Assembly: GCA_964390055.1 (NCBI GenBank)
Contig: CAYMGQ010000006.1
Span: 60,384 to 124,383, forward strand
Direction of reading: 5' to 3'
Source: CAYMGQ01 sp964390055
GTDB lineage: Bacteria; Bacillota; Clostridia; Peptostreptococcales; Natronincolaceae
Length of the DNA: 64,000 nucleotides
The translations under genes were made by a program, and so were the position numbers. The notes below the pieces were generated by a model. That model saw only the letters and a program-made list of their open reading frames with translations, did not search any database and had not been told where the DNA came from. Position 1 is the stretch's first letter, and each line of letters opens with the position of its first letter. This document shows positions 44,006-52,627 of the stretch, one piece after another.

Positions 44006-44995
44006 TTAACTGCTTTCTCTTTCCACCAGATTATAATTTAATATCATTTTTTTATCCTCTAAGTTTTCCTTTTTAAGAATTTTTGTTAATATCCTCATGG
44101 CAATAGCCCCCATCTCGTACTTTGGTTGAGCAATGGTGGTTAAAGAGGGAAAAATCTTGCCTGTAATATCGATATTGTCAAAACCAACAATTGCTACATC
44201 ATCAGGGACAGCAATGTTATTTTCTAGGGCGGCTCGCAAACCACCTATGGCCATTTCATCACTTGTAGCAAAAATCGCTGTTGGTTTATTATCTAATTCT
44301 AACAGCTTTTTAACCCCTTCATAGCCCGTTCTATAATAAGGATGGCCATCAACCATTAACTCCTCCCTTAGCTCTATACCTGCCTCCTTTAGAGCCTTTA
44401 GATATCCCTTCCTTCTAGCCGTTCCTATTATAGGATTTTCATCATTGGCACTAATAAGCCCTATTTGCCTATGGCCCTTTTCAATTAGATAGCTTACCAT
44501 ATCCTGGCTTGCCTGTATATTATCTATTACAACCGATGGTAAGTCCCCATAGTCAATACCTATTAATACAATAGGCGTAGGACTATTTGTAAATCCCCTG
44601 GCTAATTCTTCAGGTATGGAGTTTCCCATGAAAATCATACCATCAACCTGTTTTTCTTCTAGGACATTGAAGTATTGCATCATTTTTTTCCTATCCATAT
44701 CCGTATTACATAAGAAAATAGTATACTCATACATATTAGCCACATCTTCCACACCTCTGACTACTTCGGGAAAAAATTTGTTAGATATATCCGGAATCAT
44801 AATGCCTATAGTTTCCGTATGCTTAACCTTAAGACTCCTAGCAATTGCATTAGGCTTGTATTCCAATTCCTCTATTGCCTTGAGCACCTTGGCCTTGGTT
44901 TTTGGCCTTACAGCCTTGCTATCGTTTACAACCCTGGAAACAGTAGATATTGATACACCCGCCCTTTTGGCCACATCCTTTATGTTAAATCTCAT
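44006..44995 (-). CDS. LacI/GalR-family (CcpA-like) transcriptional regulator
   Basis: A 329-residue regulator with the LacI HTH at the N-terminus (IKDVAKRAGVSISTVSRVVN, 4-23), the hinge helix segment KPNAIARSLK, and a periplasmic-binding-like effector domain (ETIGIMIPDISNKFFPEV and SDEMAIGGLRAALENN). The overall pattern is close to CcpA and PurR/RbsR relatives; CcpA itself is a candidate since the gene stands near the pyruvate carboxylase gene, but effector residues cannot be judged by eye. Single gene; no operator identified. Confidence 0.9.
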   Translation of the reverse strand: MRFNIKDVAKRAGVSISTVSRVVNDSKAVRPKTKAKVLKAIEELEYKPNAIARSLKVKHTETIGIMIPDISNKFFPEVVRGVEDVANMYEYTIFLCNTDMDRKKMMQYFNVLEEKQVDGMIFMGNSIPEELARGFTNSPTPIVLIGIDYGDLPSVVIDNIQASQDMVSYLIEKGHRQIGLISANDENPIIGTARRKGYLKALKEAGIELREELMVDGHPYYRTGYEGVKKLLELDNKPTAIFATSDEMAIGGLRAALENNIAVPDDVAIVGFDNIDITGKIFPSLTTIAQPKYEMGAIAMRILTKILKKENLEDKKMILNYNLVERESS

Positions 44996-45134
44996 TTTTA
45001 TCCACTCCTAAATTCATCTAGTATCTAAATTTTGTCCATTTTATCATTTTTCATAAATAAAAGTATAGGAAATAGTCCTAGAAAAAAGACTGCCAGCCCT
45101 TAACCAGCAATCCTTCTTCATCCCAAACTACAAT

Positions 45135-48100
45135 TTAACCTTCCCTTAACCTAATTAACAACTCCCCTGCCTGTACCTGCTTGGCCTCGCTGGTAAATAT
45201 TCCATCCACAATGCCCGACATTGGAGCTGTAATATTCGTTTCCATTTTCATGGCCTCAACTACAATAATACTCTGACCCTTCTCTACCTCTTCATCAGGT
45301 TCAACTAGGATTTTTAACACAGTCCCCGGAATACTAGCACCGATTTCTAGTTTATTGTTGGGATCAGCCATTTGTGTGATCTCCTGGCTTATGGCACCTT
45401 CACTGGCCATATCCTTAATTTTAATTTCCCGTCTATTACCATTAACATCAAAAACTAGGGTCCTATGGCCTGATTCATCAATCTTTCCTATTTCATGTAA
45501 TTTTACTATTAGTATCTTTCCTTCAGCAATTTCTATTTCACTAGTTTCTCCCTCTTCTAGGCCATGGAAGTATATATCACTACCCATCCTACTTAGGTCC
45601 CCATACTCATCCAGATAGTCCAGATATTCCTCGTATACCTTTGGGTAAAGGGCATAACTTAGTATAGTCTTTTTATTTGCCTTAATTCCGTATTTATTGG
45701 CCAGCAACCTTTCTATAGCCGCAAAATCTTCAGGCTCCAATAATTCACCTGGTCTACAGCTAATGGGCTCCTGCCCCTTTAAAACAAGGTCTTGCAATTT
45801 TTTGGGAAAACCTCCCATGGGTTGGCCCATCATACCTTGGAAGTAGGATACCACGGAATCAGGAAAAGTCATATCCTTAGCTTCATCATAAATATTTTCA
45901 GCAGTTAAATCATTTCTGACCATAAAAATTGCTAAATCTCCTACCATTTTTGATGAGGGTGTCACCTTAACAATATCTCCCATCATTTCATTTACAGTTT
46001 TAAACATCTCTTTAACCTCATCAAAACGATGGCCCAAACCAAAACTCTCCACCTGAGGTTTTAAATTTGAATATTGGCCACCTGGAATCTCATATTTGTA
46101 AATTTCCGCTGTCCCAGATTTCAATTCCGATTCAAATTGTCCATATACAGGCCGTACAGCACTCCAGTATTGGGAAATCCTTTCCAGTTCATCCACGTCC
46201 ATTCGGGTATCTCTGGCGGTATTTTTTAATGCAGCCACAACAGAATTCAAGGCCGGTTGGCTGGTAAGGCCTGACATACTATTGATAGCCGTATCAATTA
46301 TATCCACCCCTGCCTCAGCAGCCATTAGCACGGTAGCCACCCCATTGCCACTAGTATCATGGGTATGGAGATGGATGGGGAGGGAAACCTCATTCTTTAA
46401 AGCTCTTATTAATTTTACCGCTGCATAGGGCTTTAGTAAGGCAGACATATCTTTAATTGCTAGGATATGGGCCCCCATTCTTTCTATTTCCTTGGCCATA
46501 TCTACATAATATTGCAGGCTGTACTTATCTCTGTTTGTGTCTAGGATATCCCCAGTATAGCAAATACTTGCTTCAGCAATTTTACCGGCTTTAAGGACTT
46601 CATCTATTGCAACTTCCATGCCTCTTAACCAATTTAAAGAATCGAAAATCCTGAATATATCAATCCCTGCAGCAGCAGATTCTCTTATAAACTCCCTAAT
46701 GACATTATCAGGATAGTTCTTATAGCCCACTGCATTAGCTCCCCTTAACAACATTTGAAACATAATGTTTGGCACTCTTTTACGCAATTCTTCCAAGCGG
46801 ACCCAGGGGGATTCCTTTAAGAACCTATATGCCACATCAAAGGTGGCCCCACCCCACATTTCTAGGGAAAATAAATCCTGGGCTAATACAGAGGTAGCCT
46901 CTGCTATTCTTAGCATATCCCTGGTCCTCATCCTTGTAGCCATTAAAGACTGATGAGCATCCCTCATGGTCGTATCTGTTAATAGGAGCTTGTCCTGGTC
47001 ATGAATCCACTTAACCAGGCCGCTGGGACCCTCCTCATCCAGAATTTGCTTTGTACCCCTTAAGTCTAGCCCTGTTTCCACCCTAGGAATTACAGGTACA
47101 TCAAAGTCAATTTTAGAAGCTTGGGTCTCATTAACCACCTTCCCACCAAGATACCTTAATAGTTTTAACTCCGTGTTAGACCTTGGTTTAATATTAAATA
47201 GTTCCGGATTATTTGTAATAAAGCCAGTATCGCAATTTCCCTTTAAAAAAGTGTCATGATTGAGCACATTGATTAGGAAACCTGAGTTTACCTTAACTCC
47301 TGATACCTTTAATTCCTTTATAGAACGGATGGATTTTCTAATAGCATCCTCAAAGGTCCTGGACCAGGATGTTATTTTAACCAACAGACTATCATAATAA
47401 GGGCTGACTATTGAACCCGTAAATCCATTTCCTCCATCCAATCTAATACCAAAGCCTGAGCCAGTCCTATAGACATCTATTTGACCCATATCTGGTGCAA
47501 AGTCCTTCCTTGGGTCTTCACAAGTCACCCGACACTGGATTGCATACCCCCTAGTTTCTATAGAATCCTGGCAACCTATATTAATTTGGGGAGAATCTAG
47601 CCTATATCCCTCAGCAATTAATATTTGACTTTGAACAATATCAATACCCGTTACCATTTCAGTTACAGTATGCTCCACCTGAATTCTAGGATTCATCTCT
47701 ATGAAATAATGGTTACCATGGTAATCCACTAGAAATTCTACAGTTCCCGCATTTTTATATCCTACAGCCTTAGCTATTTTAATAGCATCATCACAAATGG
47801 CCTCTCTTTTGTCCTGGGTAAGGGAAAAAGCCGGAGCGAATTCAACTACCTTCTGATGCCTCCTTTGTATGGAGCAATCCCTTTCATATAAATGGACAAT
47901 GTTTCCATAACTATCGCCCAAAATTTGAACCTCGATATGCTTAGGCTTCTCTAGATACTTTTCAATAAATATATCTTCATTGCCGAAAGCCTTCCTTGCT
48001 TCGCTCCTGGCACTGTAAAGGGCCTCCAATAAATCCTCTTCCTTTTTGACAATCCTCATGCCTCTACCCCCACCACCGGCGGCAGCCTTAAGCATTACCG

Positions 48101-48578
48101 GATATCCCGCAAAGGCAGCAAACTCCCTAGCCTCATCCTCCGTCCTAATGGGTCTTTCAACTCCGGGTATAGTAGGTACACCTACTTCTTTGGCTACTAG
48201 TTTTGATTGAATTTTGTCCCCCAATTTTTCAAGCATATGGTGGGAAGGCCCTATAAATTCAAGGCCTGCCTCCTGACATTTTTTAGCAAATTCTGCATTC
48301 TCGGATAAAAACCCATATCCAGGATGAATTGCGTCAACACCCTTTTTAAGGGCAAGCCTGATAATTTCCTCGATATTTAAATAGGCCTCTACAGGCCCCC
48401 TGTTTTTTCCTATTAAATAGGATTCATCAGCTTTGGTTCTAAATAAACTACATTGGTCCTCCTGAGAGTAAATTGCCACCGTCCGAATACCCAATTCGTG
48501 ACAGGCCCTAAAAATTCTTATGGCAATCTCCCCCCGATTGGCTACCAATACCCTCTTAAATTTTCTAATTTCCGCCAC
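45135..48578 (-). CDS. pyc: pyruvate carboxylase
   Basis: A biotin enzyme converting pyruvate, bicarbonate and ATP to oxaloacetate. I choose GTG 48578 (VAEIRKFKRVLVANRGE), close behind GGGGTGGAG, giving 1147 residues, the normal length. Domains: biotin carboxylase about 5-455 (AAAGGGGRGMRIVKKE, FIEMNPRIQVEHTVTE), carboxyltransferase about 530-800 (LLTDTTMRDAHQSLMATR), and the biotin carboxyl carrier domain at the end with the biotinyl-lysine in VEAMKMETNI. A consensus-like promoter lies 100 bases upstream. It feeds oxaloacetate for anabolism. Confidence 0.97.
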   Translation of the reverse strand: MAEIRKFKRVLVANRGEIAIRIFRACHELGIRTVAIYSQEDQCSLFRTKADESYLIGKNRGPVEAYLNIEEIIRLALKKGVDAIHPGYGFLSENAEFAKKCQEAGLEFIGPSHHMLEKLGDKIQSKLVAKEVGVPTIPGVERPIRTEDEAREFAAFAGYPVMLKAAAGGGGRGMRIVKKEEDLLEALYSARSEARKAFGNEDIFIEKYLEKPKHIEVQILGDSYGNIVHLYERDCSIQRRHQKVVEFAPAFSLTQDKREAICDDAIKIAKAVGYKNAGTVEFLVDYHGNHYFIEMNPRIQVEHTVTEMVTGIDIVQSQILIAEGYRLDSPQINIGCQDSIETRGYAIQCRVTCEDPRKDFAPDMGQIDVYRTGSGFGIRLDGGNGFTGSIVSPYYDSLLVKITSWSRTFEDAIRKSIRSIKELKVSGVKVNSGFLINVLNHDTFLKGNCDTGFITNNPELFNIKPRSNTELKLLRYLGGKVVNETQASKIDFDVPVIPRVETGLDLRGTKQILDEEGPSGLVKWIHDQDKLLLTDTTMRDAHQSLMATRMRTRDMLRIAEATSVLAQDLFSLEMWGGATFDVAYRFLKESPWVRLEELRKRVPNIMFQMLLRGANAVGYKNYPDNVIREFIRESAAAGIDIFRIFDSLNWLRGMEVAIDEVLKAGKIAEASICYTGDILDTNRDKYSLQYYVDMAKEIERMGAHILAIKDMSALLKPYAAVKLIRALKNEVSLPIHLHTHDTSGNGVATVLMAAEAGVDIIDTAINSMSGLTSQPALNSVVAALKNTARDTRMDVDELERISQYWSAVRPVYGQFESELKSGTAEIYKYEIPGGQYSNLKPQVESFGLGHRFDEVKEMFKTVNEMMGDIVKVTPSSKMVGDLAIFMVRNDLTAENIYDEAKDMTFPDSVVSYFQGMMGQPMGGFPKKLQDLVLKGQEPISCRPGELLEPEDFAAIERLLANKYGIKANKKTILSYALYPKVYEEYLDYLDEYGDLSRMGSDIYFHGLEEGETSEIEIAEGKILIVKLHEIGKIDESGHRTLVFDVNGNRREIKIKDMASEGAISQEITQMADPNNKLEIGASIPGTVLKILVEPDEEVEKGQSIIVVEAMKMETNITAPMSGIVDGIFTSEAKQVQAGELLIRLREG

Positions 48579-48673
48579 AAGCTCCACCCCTTTTGTCAAT
48601 ATTATAAAATAACTATGCATATTTATTAACATAGGTTTTTTCACTAATATAGATTTTTTTGTATATTGCAACT

Positions 48674-48702
48674 ATTATATATAACTTTCGACCTACTTTC
48701 AA
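48674..48702 (-). promoter_or_regulatory. sigma-A promoter of pyc
   Basis: On the minus strand TTGAAA (48702-48697), 17 bases, TATAAT (48679-48674). Transcription would start near 48667, leaving a leader of about 90 bases. Confidence 0.75.
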
Positions 48703-48721
48703 TTAATTTCTACAAAAATAT

Positions 48722-48743
48722 AGGGAAGATTAGAAATCTTCCC
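48722..48743 (-). terminator. second hairpin after the orphan RNA
   Basis: GGGAAGATT and AATCTTCCC form a nine-pair stem; on the minus strand it is followed by TATATTTTTG. Together with the stronger terminator at 48763-48786 it forms a tandem stop upstream of the pyc promoter. Confidence 0.65.
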
Positions 48744-48751
48744 TGTCAGGG

Positions 48752-48973
48752 CAAAAAAAATTGGAGAGGGCATGTTTCGCCTCTCCGTTAATTTAATAAG
48801 AAAAGATGTTGAAAAACTTACACAAAAACAATTCTTAAATACATTTATATTTATTACCATCTTATGAAAAAATTATTCACTTTAGGGACGGTTTGAATAA
48901 TTTTTATCTCTAAGAGATTAGAGTATAAGATGAAATAAAAGGTAATAAATATATTAAATTGTTAATATGCGTT
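48752..48973 (-). ncRNA. orphan structured small RNA gene (about 220 nt), possibly 6S RNA
   Basis: On the minus strand a promoter (TTGACA 49008-49003, 17 bases, TATTAT 48985-48980) precedes a region without a reading frame and ends at a strong terminator (GGAGAGG/CCTCTCC, 48786-48763, then eight T). Inside are nested stems: 48847-48858 with 48941-48952 (12 pairs), 48859-48865 with 48925-48931 (7 pairs), 48868-48879 with 48894-48905 (12 perfect pairs, 14-base loop), and a small palindrome at 48906-48918. A long interrupted hairpin between a promoter and terminator, outside any leader, suits a 6S-like RNA, but the identity is unproven. pyc has its own promoter downstream. Confidence 0.6.
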
Positions 48974-48979
48974 AAATTA

Positions 48980-49008
48980 ATAATAATACATATATTATAG
49001 TTTGTCAA
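48980..49008 (-). promoter_or_regulatory. sigma-A promoter of the orphan RNA
   Basis: TTGACA (complement of 49003-49008) and TATTAT (complement of 48980-48985) with a 17-base spacer; predicted start near 48973. Confidence 0.7.
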
Positions 49009-49061
49009 GAATATCACAGGAATATTTTTGTTTATATTCCATATTATATTATACTTAAGGG

Positions 49062-49109
49062 TAAAAAGACCCAGGAACTAACTATTTGCAATAGTCATCG
49101 GCTCCTGGG
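49062..49109 (-). terminator. rho-independent terminator of ileS
   Basis: CCCAGGA (49070-49076) pairs with TCCTGGG (49103-49109), with an inner ACTAT/ATAGT stem; on the minus strand it is followed by TCTTTTTA. Confidence 0.85.
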
Positions 49110-49144
49110 CCCTTTCTAAGTTTGTATTAGCATTGCATAATTAT

Positions 49145-52100
49145 TTATTTCTTTATCCTAACAATCTTAATTCCGGTGTCATGGTCGTTTAAGTTTTGCT
49201 TTTCTAAATTGTCATCTTCTACCCTTTCTATATCTAATGCTAATGTTTCCTGGGCAATATATTTTTTATGGATTTTCACAGCATCAGCTATTTCTTGACC
49301 ACTATTAAAATATATATTAATATTATCAGTAACTTCAAGCTTTTGATTTTTTCTCATTTGTTGTACCTTAGAGACAAATTCTCTCGCATAGCCCTCATCG
49401 ATTAATTCCTGTGTTAAGCTAGTATCTAGAATAACAAAGAGATTACTCTGCATTTCTATAGTAAACCCTTGTCTTGCTGTAATATTAATTAAGACATGGT
49501 CCTTGGAAACTTCCATGGTCTCTCCATTTAAGTCTAGATTGAAACTTTCACCCTTTTCCAATTTCTCCACAAGCTCAATGGCATTTAATTTTGCCAAGGC
49601 TTTTTGGAATAGCTTAAGTTTGCTTCCTAGCATAGGTCCTACAACCCTAAAGTTTGGCCTTAGATTATAGTCCATGAACTTTTTTAAGTCCTGCTCAAAC
49701 TGAACTTCCTTCACATTCAATTCTTCTAATATTAAGGGAATTAAATCTGTAATAAGGTCTTCATATTTTCCATCCACTAATATTTTCTGCAATGGCTGTC
49801 TAACCTTAATCCTAGATTGATTCCTAGCAGCCCTACCTAATCCCACTAGGTCTCTAACTAAGTCCATTTTTTCCTCAACGTTTTTGTTAATTAAAACTTC
49901 ATTCACCTTGGGGAAATCCGCCAAATGCACGGACAATTTACCAGTTAAATTCCTATATAATTCATCAGCCAAAAATGGCGCATAGGGGGCCACGAGCTTG
50001 GCTACTCCCACCAAGACTTCATGGGTGGTATTATAAACTGCTTTTTTATCATCACTTAAATCAAAGGCCCAAAAACGCCTTCTAGCCCTCCTGATATACC
50101 AATTTGACAGGTCTTCATTGATAAATTCTTGGATTTTTCTTACCGCCCTAGTCAAATCATAGACGGCCATATCCTCCCTGACATTCTTTACTAAACTATT
50201 ATACTTAGACAAAATCCATTGGTCTAATTCAGGACGGTCCTCATATTCAATAAAGAAATCCTTTGGGTTAACCCCGTCGGTATTAGCATATAAGGCGAAA
50301 AAAGCATAGACGTTTTCAATAGTTGTGAAAAACTTGCTTTGTACTTCCTTTAGTCCCTCAATATCAAAACGCGTAGGCACCCAGGCTGGAGACACATGAA
50401 GCAGGTACCATCTTAGGGCATCTGCCCCATACTCATCAAATAATTCAAAGGGGTCCACAGTATTTCCCCTAGACTTTGACATTTTTTGACCATCTTTATC
50501 TAAAATCAAATCGTTAACCAATACATTTTTATAAGGAGACTGACCCATCACAAAGGTTGATATGGCTATTAGAGAATAAAACCATCCTCTAGTTTGATCA
50601 ATACCCTCACAGATAAAATCCGCAGGAAATAATTCGTGGAAATTTTCCTTGTTTTCAAAGGGATAATGATGCTGGGCAAAGGGCATGGCCCCACTATCAA
50701 ACCAACAATCAATTACCTCCAACACCCTAGTCATGGTGCCCCCACATTTTTCACATTCAAAGTGTATATCATCTACATAGGGCCTGTGGAGCTCTATACT
50801 TTCATCAATATCTTCAATGGCCCTCTCAACTAATTCCTTCCTGGACCCTACCGAAATATCATGACCGCAATCGCATCGCCAGATATTCAAGGGGGTTCCC
50901 CAATATCTATCCCGTGAAATTGCCCAATCATTCAAATTTTCTAACCAGTTGCCAAAGCGTTTCTCTCCCACATAATCAGGAAACCAATTAACCTTATTAT
51001 TGTTATCAATTAACTGGTCCTTAAGCTTTGTCATTTCAATATACCAACTGGGCTTACCATAATAAAGTAAGGGTGTGTCACACCTCCAGCAATGGGGATA
51101 ATTATGTTCCATTCTCTCCTTTTTAAATAATTTATCCTCAGCATGTAGCCATTTTATAATATCAATATCAGCATCAATTACAAACTGCCCCTCCCATGAG
51201 GTGCTAGTGTAATTACCTCTCTCATCTACCGGTTGTAAAACAGGCAAACCATACTGCCTGCCTAAGATATAGTCATCTTCCCCGAAGGCGGGTGCCATAT
51301 GAACAATACCTGTTCCATCCTCTGTTGTAACAAAATCTCCCAATGTAACAAAAAAGGCCTTCTCCTTTGTTTCTACAAAGGGCATTAATTGTTCATACTC
51401 AACATATTCTAATTCCTTGCCCTTGATTTCGGATATAATCTCATATCCTTCACCAATTACATTATCAACTAGGGATTTAGCTACAATATATACCTTATCA
51501 TTATATCTTGCCTTGACATATGTCACCTCTGGATGAACGGCCACAGCCACATTGGCTGCCAAGGTCCAAGGCGTAGTTGTCCATACCAGAAAATATTCAT
51601 CAGCATCCTTTAGTTTTAATGGAACTATGACAGTATTAGATTTAATCATTTTATATCCCTGGGATACCTCGTGAGAGGCCAAACCCGTTCCACATCTAGG
51701 GCAGTAGGGTAGAATTTTATGACCTTCATATATATAACCCTCTTTGTAAAACTTATCCAAAATCCACCAAATAGTTTCGATATAATCATTATCTAAGGTG
51801 ATATAAGGATTATCTAGGTCAATGGAATAACCCATTCTTTCAGTCATTTCCCTCCATTGTTTTTCATATGAGAAAACTGACTCCCTGCATTTTTTGTTAA
51901 AAGCAGCGATTCCATATTCTTCTATATCTCCCTTGCTGGATAGTTCCAACTGTCTCTCAACTTCTATTTCTACAGGCAAACCATGAGTATCCCATCCAGC
52001 CTTTCTTTTAACCTGTTTACCTATCATGGTATGGTATCTGCACACAGAATCCTTTAAAGTTCTTGCTATAACATGGTGTATTCCAGGTGCCCCATTAGCT

Positions 52101-52249
52101 GTGGGAGGTCCCTCATAAAAGACATAAGATTGGGAACCCTCACGATTTTCAATACTTTTGTCCAAAATCTTGTTCTCTTCCCACAATTCCGCAATAGCCT
52201 TCTCCCTATCAGCAATAGGGGTGTTAGATAGAGGCTTGAATCCTTTCAT
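49145..52249 (-). CDS. ileS: isoleucyl-tRNA synthetase
   Basis: A 1034-residue class I synthetase of the eukaryotic-like IleS type. The HIGH-type motif is within GPPTANGAPGIHHVIART (about 49-66), the editing domain with TTTPWTLAANVAV near 229, the KMSKS loop in KDGQKMSKSRGNTVDP near 600, and the C-terminal anticodon-binding region. Zinc-ribbon cysteines CPRCG (about 193) and RCDCGHD/CEKCGG (about 450-490) are present. The length and the internal zinc sites suggest the mupirocin-resistant type 2 class, inferred only. Preceded by an isoleucine T-box. Confidence 0.95.
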   Translation of the reverse strand: MKGFKPLSNTPIADREKAIAELWEENKILDKSIENREGSQSYVFYEGPPTANGAPGIHHVIARTLKDSVCRYHTMIGKQVKRKAGWDTHGLPVEIEVERQLELSSKGDIEEYGIAAFNKKCRESVFSYEKQWREMTERMGYSIDLDNPYITLDNDYIETIWWILDKFYKEGYIYEGHKILPYCPRCGTGLASHEVSQGYKMIKSNTVIVPLKLKDADEYFLVWTTTPWTLAANVAVAVHPEVTYVKARYNDKVYIVAKSLVDNVIGEGYEIISEIKGKELEYVEYEQLMPFVETKEKAFFVTLGDFVTTEDGTGIVHMAPAFGEDDYILGRQYGLPVLQPVDERGNYTSTSWEGQFVIDADIDIIKWLHAEDKLFKKERMEHNYPHCWRCDTPLLYYGKPSWYIEMTKLKDQLIDNNNKVNWFPDYVGEKRFGNWLENLNDWAISRDRYWGTPLNIWRCDCGHDISVGSRKELVERAIEDIDESIELHRPYVDDIHFECEKCGGTMTRVLEVIDCWFDSGAMPFAQHHYPFENKENFHELFPADFICEGIDQTRGWFYSLIAISTFVMGQSPYKNVLVNDLILDKDGQKMSKSRGNTVDPFELFDEYGADALRWYLLHVSPAWVPTRFDIEGLKEVQSKFFTTIENVYAFFALYANTDGVNPKDFFIEYEDRPELDQWILSKYNSLVKNVREDMAVYDLTRAVRKIQEFINEDLSNWYIRRARRRFWAFDLSDDKKAVYNTTHEVLVGVAKLVAPYAPFLADELYRNLTGKLSVHLADFPKVNEVLINKNVEEKMDLVRDLVGLGRAARNQSRIKVRQPLQKILVDGKYEDLITDLIPLILEELNVKEVQFEQDLKKFMDYNLRPNFRVVGPMLGSKLKLFQKALAKLNAIELVEKLEKGESFNLDLNGETMEVSKDHVLINITARQGFTIEMQSNLFVILDTSLTQELIDEGYAREFVSKVQQMRKNQKLEVTDNINIYFNSGQEIADAVKIHKKYIAQETLALDIERVEDDNLEKQNLNDHDTGIKIVRIKK

Positions 52250-52303
52250 CTCTTTTCATCCCTTCTAATTTGTATTAAAGATATTTTCACCAAAAACATA
52301 AAT

Positions 52304-52583
52304 CCCTAATCTTCCACAAAAGATTAGGGACGAAATAACCGCGGTACCACCCTGCTTACAAGATAGCTTCCTACCTTGTCACTCAAATACATGATAACAT
52401 ATGTCTACGTGGAACCCTACTATATATTTCAGATTCCCAGCTCCAAGGCGATCTTCACAATAGGCTCCCTATAATCTTCCACCCTAGGATTATTTCTCTG
52501 CGAGGGTCTACCTATTATTACTATCCCATTCATAGCCTTTGTTACAATATTTAAACAATGCTTACAATATTATTAATCCTTTA
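52304..52583 (-). promoter_or_regulatory. T-box leader, isoleucine-responsive
   Basis: The T-box core AGGGTGGTACCGCGG lies at 52353-52339 (minus). The terminator CCCTAATCTT/AAGATTAGGG (52304-52313 and 52320-52329) is followed by ATTTATGTTTTTG. Stem I contains AGTA-like elements and GAAGATCGCC with candidate specifier AUC (52452-52450), an isoleucine codon. It precedes ileS, which confirms the specificity. Confidence 0.93.
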
Positions 52584-52589
52584 AAAATG

Positions 52590-52617
52590 ATTATACATAA
52601 TTCGCTGTAATTGTCAA
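52590..52617 (-). promoter_or_regulatory. sigma-A promoter of ileS
   Basis: TTGACA (complement of 52612-52617), 16 bases, TATAAT (complement of 52590-52595); start near 52583, just before the T-box stem I. Confidence 0.85.
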
Positions 52618-52627
52618 GGATTATAGC

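Noticed and set aside
48841..48960. A mobile inverted-repeat (MITE-like) element
   Set aside because: The inverted repeats are interrupted, no target duplication is visible, and a promoter and terminator frame the structure, so an RNA gene is a better explanation. A second genomic copy would reopen the question.
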